Origin: DMER64 sp049652385
Lineage (GTDB): Bacteria > Bacteroidota > Bacteroidia > Bacteroidales > UBA932
NCBI GenBank assembly: GCA_049652385.1
Contig: JBASDX010000002.1
Span: forward strand, 1 to 64,000
DNA: 64,000 nucleotides
Reading direction: 5' to 3'
Shown in pieces: positions 58,643-64,000 of the stretch; the first letter of the stretch is position 1; each line of letters opens with the position of its first letter. Under the pieces are notes generated by a model that worked only from the letters and a program-made list of their open reading frames with translations, had not been told where the DNA came from and did no database searches. Made by a program: the position numbers and the translations under genes.

Positions 58643-59910
58643 GTGAATCAAAATTTCAAGCAGCAGTTAATTCAGAAATCGGTGAATTGGAAGCTGTAAT
58701 TCTCCACACACCCGGTCCGGAGGTAGAGAATATGACGCCAAAATCAGTAGAGAGAGCGCTCTACAGCGATATTTTGAACCTTTCCGTTGCGCAGCAAGAA
58801 TATGAGCAACTGTCTTTGTTATTGGAAAAAATCACAAAAGTATACCAGGTTAAAGATTTGCTGATAAAAGTATTGGACAATCCGGGACACAGGAACACTT
58901 TGGTAGGCAAAATCTGTTTGTCAGAAAATGTCAACGATTATTACGAAGAGTTGATGGATATGTCTTCCAGAACTCTGGCCAATAAGCTTATAGAGGGATT
59001 ACCTGCCAGGATTGACAACCTTACTTCTTTTCTGAACGAAGAGTATTACGCCTTGCTTCCGTTGTATAATTTTTATTTTACACGGGATGCTTCTGCTGTC
59101 ATAGGCAATCAGGCAGTGATATGCAGGATGGCCAATAAAATCAGGATCAGAGAGTCTTTGATTATGGATGCTGTTCTTTCTAACAATCCCTATTTTACAG
59201 CCAACGTTGTCAACACATATGAACAACATCCGCACGATCGATCCATTTTAATGGAAGGAGGAGATATTTTGGTGGTGCGTGATGATATTCTTGTCATCGG
59301 TAACGGCATGCGTACCTCTTCACAGGGAGTAGACATGTTGATCAACAGGTTGTCCGGCCAATTCCCTGCAGGGAAAAGTTATATTTTCGTGCAACAATTG
59401 CCGTTCTCTCCGGAGAGTTTCATCCACCTGGATATGGTTTTTACCTTGTTGGATGTTGACAAATGTATGGTATTTGATCCTATTATTCAGGGAGATACGC
59501 GGTATAGCACCGTACAGATAACGCTTCATGACGGTAAGGTAGAAAAAATACGCCGTGTGCCGGGACTATTGACTTCTTTAAGAAGGTTGGGAGTTGACCT
59601 GGAGCCGGTGCCTTGCGGAGGAAGTGATGAATGGAACCAGGAACGGGAACAATGGCATTCCGGCGCCAACTTTTTTGCGTTTGCTCCGGGGAAAGTAATT
59701 TCTTATGCCCGCAACGAACATACGCTTAATGAAATGGTGAAGCATGGTTTTGAGATTGTCACGTCAGAAGATGTTATTTCAGGGAAAGTCGACCTTGATG
59801 ACTTCAAAAAATGTGTAGTGACTATTGTGGGAACGGAATTATCGCGCGGTGGAGGTGGAGCCCGTTGTATGACCATGCCTTTGCGGCGAAAACCGGTTTT
59901 AGATTACTAA
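58639..59910 (+). CDS. arcA: Arginine deiminase
   Basis: The 423-aa protein has NFYFTRDASAVIGN, HPHDRSILMEGGDILV and the C-terminal GGGGARCMTMP with the catalytic Cys (about 411); the other catalytic residues (Asp, Glu, His, Asp) are in the matching places. It hydrolyses arginine to citrulline and ammonia. No ornithine carbamoyltransferase or carbamate kinase gene is beside it here. Confidence 0.93.
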   Translation: MSESKFQAAVNSEIGELEAVILHTPGPEVENMTPKSVERALYSDILNLSVAQQEYEQLSLLLEKITKVYQVKDLLIKVLDNPGHRNTLVGKICLSENVNDYYEELMDMSSRTLANKLIEGLPARIDNLTSFLNEEYYALLPLYNFYFTRDASAVIGNQAVICRMANKIRIRESLIMDAVLSNNPYFTANVVNTYEQHPHDRSILMEGGDILVVRDDILVIGNGMRTSSQGVDMLINRLSGQFPAGKSYIFVQQLPFSPESFIHLDMVFTLLDVDKCMVFDPIIQGDTRYSTVQITLHDGKVEKIRRVPGLLTSLRRLGVDLEPVPCGGSDEWNQEREQWHSGANFFAFAPGKVISYARNEHTLNEMVKHGFEIVTSEDVISGKVDLDDFKKCVVTIVGTELSRGGGGARCMTMPLRRKPVLDY

Positions 59911-59926
59911 ACAATGCAATAAGAAC

Positions 59927-60691
59927 ATGAAAATTTTAATTGGTGCAGATATTGAAGGAATTGCCACAGCTTGCGATTGGGATTCCATTACGCCGGGCAA
60001 TCAGGATTACGAAAAAAATCGGATACAATATACCCGGGAAGTAAACGCTGCTGTTGAAGGTGCATTTTTGGCCGGAGCTACCCGGGTGTGTGTGCGTGAC
60101 GGACACGGAGGAAACAAGGCGTTGATTCCGGAACTGTTGGATAAAAGAGCATTACATATCAAAGGGAGGCATTCGGAAGATTACAAGGCTATGGTTTTGA
60201 CTATTGAAAGAGGATATGATGCTGTGCTTTTTGTGGGATACCATGCCAAAGCAGGTACGCAGGATGGTGTACTGTCACATACCATGGCTAAATTTGTGGA
60301 TGAATTTACGCTTAACGGCATTTCCTTGCCGGAAATGGGATACAATGCTTTGGTAGCCGGCATGTACGACACGCCGGTTGTCTATTTGTCCGGGGACACT
60401 GCTGCCTGCCGTCAGGCTAAAGAATTGTTTGGAGACATCGTAACTACGGCTGTCAAGGAAGGTTTGTCCAAAAATTCAGCCATTTGTCTGCATCCGGAAG
60501 TAGCGTGTGATAGAATCCGTGAAGACGTCAAGAGGGCTTTGACAGAAGGACACAGGTGTATTTACCGTATGGAAGGACCTTATACCATGTATTGTTCCTT
60601 GCGTCGCAACTATGATGCTCCCAACATTGAAAAAACATTGCATACACCTTCTTTGGAAGAAGCGTTGCACCTCTTCTGGACATTGACATAG
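59927..60691 (+). CDS. dppA: D-aminopeptidase, DppA/M55 family
   Basis: The 254-aa protein begins MKILIGADIEGIATACDWDS with the zinc ligands Asp and Glu (GADIEGI), and has DGHGGNK, VGYHAKAG and SHTM, the further metal and active-site segments of family M55. It probably releases D-amino acids from peptides, such as peptidoglycan fragments. It follows arcA by 16 bp and precedes pheS. Confidence 0.9.
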   Translation: MKILIGADIEGIATACDWDSITPGNQDYEKNRIQYTREVNAAVEGAFLAGATRVCVRDGHGGNKALIPELLDKRALHIKGRHSEDYKAMVLTIERGYDAVLFVGYHAKAGTQDGVLSHTMAKFVDEFTLNGISLPEMGYNALVAGMYDTPVVYLSGDTAACRQAKELFGDIVTTAVKEGLSKNSAICLHPEVACDRIREDVKRALTEGHRCIYRMEGPYTMYCSLRRNYDAPNIEKTLHTPSLEEALHLFWTLT

Positions 60692-60711
60692 TATATCCCA
60701 TTTAGAAGAAT

Positions 60712-61737
60712 ATGAAACAGACGATAGATCAAATCTTACAACAACTGGAAGCTTTCAGGCCCGGCACGCTGGCTCAGGTAGAGGAATTCAGGGTACACAT
60801 GCTGGGAAAAAAGGGGATGCTTACCCGCTTGTTTGAAGATTTCAAACATGTGGACCCGGCCCAAAAGCGGGAACTGGGACAGTTGTTGAACCAATTGAAG
60901 ACAAGGGTGCAGGATGTCGTCAAAACCCATAGGACCCAACTGGAACAAATGCAGCAAGGCGTGGAACAAGCAGATGATTTGACAAAACCGGCGCATTTTA
61001 TGAGTCCTGGATCGAGGCATCCGATTGCTCTGGTGCTGCGTGAAATTCTGGATATTTATGCCGGTATGGGGTTTTCTATTGCGGAGGGACCGGAAATTGA
61101 AGACGACAGGCATGTCTTTAGTGCCTTGAACTTCCCTCCCGATCACCCGGCCAGGGATATGCAAGATACTTTTTTCATATATACAGCAACCGACAATCCC
61201 ATTTTATTACGTACGCATACCAGTTCTGTGCAGGTGCGTACCATGGAAACACAGAAGCCGCCCATTCGAGTTGTATGTCCGGGAAGGGTTTTCAGGAACG
61301 AGGCCATATCGGCCCGTGCCCATTGTATTTTCCATCAGGTAGAAGGTTTGTATATAGATGAAAAAGTATCTTTTGCCGACCTTAAACAAGCCATTTTGCT
61401 ATTTGTACGGAGGATGTTCGGCTCTGAAGCCCGTATCCGGCTGCGACCTTCGTTCTTTCCATTTACAGAACCTTCTGCGGAAGTGGATGTCAGTTGCAAT
61501 ATTTGCAACGGGGAAGGATGTAATGTGTGCAAAAATACAGGCTGGCTGGAAATTATGGGAGCCGGAATGGTGGATCCCAACGTGCTGGAAGCATCCGGAA
61601 TAGATGCGGAAAAGTATTCGGGCTATGCTTTTGGCATGGGAGTAGAGCGTATTGCTATGCTCAAATGGCAAATTAAGGATTTGCGGTTGTACTTTGAAAA
61701 CGATGTAAAATTTCTGGAGCAATTTTTTTTGTGGTAA
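60712..61737 (+). CDS. pheS: Phenylalanyl-tRNA synthetase alpha subunit
   Basis: The 341-aa protein has HPIALVLREILDIYAGMGFS, GPEIEDDRHVFSALNFPPDH (motif 1 region), RTHTSSVQVRTM, VCPGRVFRNEAISARAHCIF (motif 2) and GFGMGVERIAML (motif 3). The N-terminal coiled coil (residues about 1-85) binds tRNA. pheT is not adjacent, so the two subunit genes are split as in many Bacteroidota. Confidence 0.95.
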   Translation: MKQTIDQILQQLEAFRPGTLAQVEEFRVHMLGKKGMLTRLFEDFKHVDPAQKRELGQLLNQLKTRVQDVVKTHRTQLEQMQQGVEQADDLTKPAHFMSPGSRHPIALVLREILDIYAGMGFSIAEGPEIEDDRHVFSALNFPPDHPARDMQDTFFIYTATDNPILLRTHTSSVQVRTMETQKPPIRVVCPGRVFRNEAISARAHCIFHQVEGLYIDEKVSFADLKQAILLFVRRMFGSEARIRLRPSFFPFTEPSAEVDVSCNICNGEGCNVCKNTGWLEIMGAGMVDPNVLEASGIDAEKYSGYAFGMGVERIAMLKWQIKDLRLYFENDVKFLEQFFLW

Positions 61738-61749
61738 GCAAAAAAAAGC

Positions 61750-61757
61750 TAACTTTG
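61750..61757 (+). promoter_or_regulatory. Promoter of the tRNA-Gly gene
   Basis: TAACTTTG with TTTG 18 bp upstream (61728-61731), 20 nt before the tRNA. It overlaps the last codons of pheS on the upstream side. Confidence 0.5.
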
Positions 61758-61777
61758 CAGTCCATATTGCACGCAAT

Positions 61778-61850
61778 GCGGAAATAGCTCAGTTGGTAGA
61801 GCATAACCTTGCCAAGGTTAGGGTCGCGAGTTCGAATCTCGTTTTCCGCT
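61778..61850 (+). tRNA. tRNA-Gly(GCC)
   Basis: A cloverleaf: acceptor GCGGAAA/TTTCCGC, D-arm GCTCAGTTGGTAGAGC, anticodon loop TTGCCAA (GCC) on stem AACCT/AGGTT, and TTCGAAT T-loop. Discriminator is T; CCA is not encoded. Confidence 0.95.
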
Positions 61851-61853
61851 CAA

Positions 61854-61877
61854 AACCTCTCCGGCGAGAGGTTTTTT
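61854..61877 (+). terminator. Terminator after tRNA-Gly
   Basis: AACCTCT (61854-61860)-ccggcg-AGAGGTT (61867-61873) followed by T. It separates the two tRNA genes, so tRNA-Leu may need its own promoter or read-through. Confidence 0.85.
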
Positions 61878-61899
61878 TGAAAGCAGGCACTCAAAGAAG

Positions 61900-61988
61900 G
61901 CTCGGGTGGTGGAATAGGTAGACACGCAGGACTTAAAATCCTGTGGACAGTAATGTCCGTACGGGTTCGATTCCCGTCCCGAGCACCA
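61900..61988 (+). tRNA. tRNA-Leu(UAA) with encoded CCA
   Basis: Long variable arm type: acceptor GCTCGGG/CCCGAGC, anticodon loop CTTAAAA (TAA) on stem CAGGA/TCCTG, variable stem GGACAG..-TGTCC, T-loop TTCGATT. Discriminator A, then encoded CCA. Confidence 0.95.
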
Positions 61989-62000
61989 ATACAAAAATGA

Positions 62001-62040
62001 AAAGCCCTGATTCATAAAGAATTACAGGGCTTTATTTTTT
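62001..62040 (+). terminator. Terminator after tRNA-Leu
   Basis: AAAGCCCTG (62001-62009) and CAGGGCTTT (62025-62033) form a 9-bp stem, followed by TATTTTTT. Confidence 0.85.
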
Positions 62041-62122
62041 GACTGGTGTAACTATGGTGAAACATTTCCCATTTTAGGGGAAATCTTTACTACTTTAGTA
62101 AATAATTCCGAAACATTTTTCC

Positions 62123-62656
62123 TTACCTTGAAAATAGGCCGGAGGCTTTTTCCATAGCTTCTATCCTTTCAAAACCCGGGGGTGTACCTTCTGGGTGTCG
62201 CACCAATTCTTCCATATCATCAGTCATCTCAAACACCTCTCCCGAAGGGGACATCTGTACAAAGGTCTGATCAAGTATCTTTGCCCCGACACCATTGTTT
62301 GCTCGGTAGGTTATTAAATAGGTATAGGAGCGCACTGCATCCAAAGAGTCGGCACTCATGCCTCCGACAATGGTGTTTAGTGTATCAAGTGCGGATCTGT
62401 AATAAATCTCAAAGGGGCTATCATCATCAAGGTTGTCATTTGAGAAATACTCATACAATTCCCGGTCTTTATTTATCTGCATAGCGTATGAAGATGAATC
62501 AAGTTTTTCCAAAGATACAAACTCATAGCTTTCCGGATCATTTAATACTTTCATTAGTTCGGCCTCTATGATTGCCCTCGGATCAATCTTTCCGGGGGTG
62601 CAGGAGGCTAGTAACAATGCGATAATAATGGGAAATCTTTTCATGGTCTTTTTCAT
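62123..62656 (-). CDS. Lipoprotein of unknown function
   Basis: Signal peptide with lipobox LLASC (Cys about 19). The mature 158 residues are mixed alpha/beta with conserved-looking LNDPESYEFVSLEKLDSS near the start, a pattern seen in short Bacteroidota lipoproteins of unknown role, and YLITYRANNGVGAKILDQ. I do not recognise the family. A second ATG lies four codons in. It precedes the tRNA pair on the opposite strand. Confidence 0.65.
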   Translation of the reverse strand: MKKTMKRFPIIIALLLASCTPGKIDPRAIIEAELMKVLNDPESYEFVSLEKLDSSSYAMQINKDRELYEYFSNDNLDDDSPFEIYYRSALDTLNTIVGGMSADSLDAVRSYTYLITYRANNGVGAKILDQTFVQMSPSGEVFEMTDDMEELVRHPEGTPPGFERIEAMEKASGLFSR

Positions 62657-62688
62657 GATTCTTTGTTATTGTGTTGTTTTTTCATGTT

Positions 62689-63645
62689 TTAGAATAATCT
62701 ATCAACAAGGTTACTTGAATAAGTGGCTTTTGTACCATCCATAAACTCAATACTACAAGAAGCTAATAAAATTTTTGTTGCACTATAGTTATATATCAAA
62801 TTTGACCAATAGCCACCACCACTTTTCCCGGGTTCGATTGGCCCAACATCTTGCAATCTCTTGCAAGTATCTCCAGTAATAGTGCATTTTACAGCATCTC
62901 CAACATTATTCTGGAAGTATACTGAAAAATACACATATTTAAATGTTTTATCAGAAACATTTGAATATTCAATACTTGCAGAACATCCACCAACACTATT
63001 TTTGCCCATGCTAAATTTTTGAATTTTTATAAATTGCTGAAATTCAGATTGATTTACATAGAGGGTGTCGAAAATGGATGATTCTGTGCCACCAATAATA
63101 ATTACCCCACTTCTGGGACTATCTGTTGGATTTGGTTGAATTGTTACCGAATAATCATGATCGAAGATATAAGAAAAATCTCTGAGGTCAGTAATAATCA
63201 TCCAATCTTCGCAATGTGTTATTTCATAAGGGATATTAGTTTTAGGTTTTATTTTAATGTAATGTTCTAAAAAGTCAAAATTCATGACTTTATCCTCAAC
63301 ATTGAAGTCTAAACTTGCTCCTTCTTGAGTTATTTTAAGAATATCATTTACACCATTACAAAAAACACTTAGTGTGGCATTTCTGTTAATTTTAGAAGGG
63401 TTTGGTTGTGCGGTAATTCTCACATTGGAAATACCTTCAATTCCATTTTGCTTGCTGATATGTATCCAATCTGGGCAATCTTTAATTTCCCAAGTGCTGG
63501 TTGCACTGATTAGTATATCTTCCACTCCCCCTGTTGCCATAAATTTAATAGTACTGGGGAAAAAGTTCACTTCATCAATTTTGTTGTTTTTTTGGCATGA
63601 AAACAACATTGTAAATGATAAAATACATATAATAACCCTATTCAT
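62689..63645 (-). CDS. BACON-domain lipoprotein
   Basis: Signal with lipobox LFSC. The N-terminal BACON-like repeat spans residues about 30-110 (SATSTWEIKDCPDWIHIS, SKINRNATLSVFCNG) and a second repeat follows (about 115-200, THCEDWMIITDL). The last 110 residues, with CSASIEYSNVSDKTFKYVY and CTITGDT, form a further beta domain. BACON domains bind mucin or glycans in some Bacteroidota. It is 318 aa. Codon use and A/T content look more like the accessory 5' end than like the housekeeping genes. Confidence 0.75.
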   Translation of the reverse strand: MNRVIICILSFTMLFSCQKNNKIDEVNFFPSTIKFMATGGVEDILISATSTWEIKDCPDWIHISKQNGIEGISNVRITAQPNPSKINRNATLSVFCNGVNDILKITQEGASLDFNVEDKVMNFDFLEHYIKIKPKTNIPYEITHCEDWMIITDLRDFSYIFDHDYSVTIQPNPTDSPRSGVIIIGGTESSIFDTLYVNQSEFQQFIKIQKFSMGKNSVGGCSASIEYSNVSDKTFKYVYFSVYFQNNVGDAVKCTITGDTCKRLQDVGPIEPGKSGGGYWSNLIYNYSATKILLASCSIEFMDGTKATYSSNLVDRLF

Positions 63646-63735
63646 AGTAGTTATGTTTTTGTAGCCATATTTTTTATGATTCTATTTTTAATTGTTGATT
63701 CTTATATAGAATCTGACCAACAATCAAACAATCAC

Positions 63736-63960
63736 TCAAATATAAGTATTATTTTGATTGCTTTTCTCTTTAGTATTCCAAAATGGTAATTTATGCGATT
63801 TTATATAATTCAAAAATGTCAATGTATTCTCGGCATATTCCTTTTTATAGTGTCCATTTTGTCCAGATTGTTCCCCTTTATAGGGTGTAAGATTCGTATG
63901 ATTTCCTGTCGCATTTGATGCAAAATCCCCCCTTCTTTTATGTTGTATTAAGTTGATATT
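63736..63960 (-). other. Open frame without a visible start, upstream of the BACON gene
   Basis: A minus-strand frame of about 74 codons runs from a stop at 63961-63963 to TGA at 63736 with no ATG. It includes RRGDFASNATGNHTNL, with KGEQSGQNGHYKKEYAENTL downstream. The composition looks protein-like, so it may be a fragment of a gene (for example the end of a secreted or mobile-element protein). A TATATTTG box (63737-63744) lies at its end and may serve the BACON gene. Confidence 0.3.
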
Positions 63961-64000
63961 TTATGTCGTATACGACAGACTTCTTTTCTCCTTTTTTATA

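Overview
The window looks like a chromosome segment of an anaerobic member of the Bacteroidota, most likely order Bacteroidales. Support comes from an Oar-like TonB-dependent receptor with a carboxypeptidase-like N-terminal domain, a BACON-domain lipoprotein, many short-spacer lipoproteins, A/T-rich start regions without strong Shine-Dalgarno sites, and repeated TAnnTTTG -7 boxes upstream of genes. Genus cannot be fixed from the sequence alone. The window begins inside an IS256-family transposase and ends upstream of a lipoprotein gene.

Layout. 1-5.4 kb is an accessory block: IS256 remnants, a toxin-antitoxin (TA) pair whose toxin is cut by an IS end, an AbiEi/AbiEii pair, a Memo-AMMECR1 fusion gene and a YoeB/YefM pair. 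5.4-6.2 kb holds no gene but is packed with palindromic repeats. 6.2-12.3 kb carries an RNA ligase-like gene, a radical SAM gene and phospholipid genes (CdsA, a CDP-alcohol phosphatidyltransferase, a lipid-kinase-like protein). 12.4-16 kb is a fatty acid operon fabH-fabK-fabF-fabZ. 16.6-22.3 kb has an MBL hydrolase, an acyltransferase, a BASS transporter, an outer membrane barrel and a DUF819 protein. 22.4-23.2 kb is a second palindromic repeat block beside a tyrosine phenol-lyase-like gene. 25-30.7 kb is a MacAB-TolC-type efflux operon, convergent with an RND efflux operon (30.7-36.5 kb). 36.6-44.7 kb is a tandem array of six related alpha/beta hydrolases, five of them lipoproteins, interrupted by four tiny single-TM ORFs. 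44.7-61.7 kb is mostly housekeeping: comF, cdaA, mutS2, metK, a TonB receptor, two 5'-nucleotidase lipoproteins, yraN, manC, arginine deiminase, D-aminopeptidase and pheS, then tRNA-Gly(GCC) and tRNA-Leu(UAA). Two lipoprotein genes close the window.

The most unusual content is non-coding. Eight stem-bounded units of 89 nt (10-bp covarying inverted arms around an interior of exactly 69 nt) lie in two four-unit arrays with a period near 128 nt (exactly 128 in the second array). The arrays are in opposite orientation 17 kb apart, and each is preceded, in its own orientation, by a copy of another structured repeat of about 80 nt that carries two internal hairpins and also shows a compensatory base-pair change. 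A third palindromic family occurs twice. The second notable item is a cassette of four 26-45 aa single-TM ORFs in an A-B-A-B order, with its own -7 box, embedded in the hydrolase array. Both are reported as candidates read from sequence, not as proven systems.
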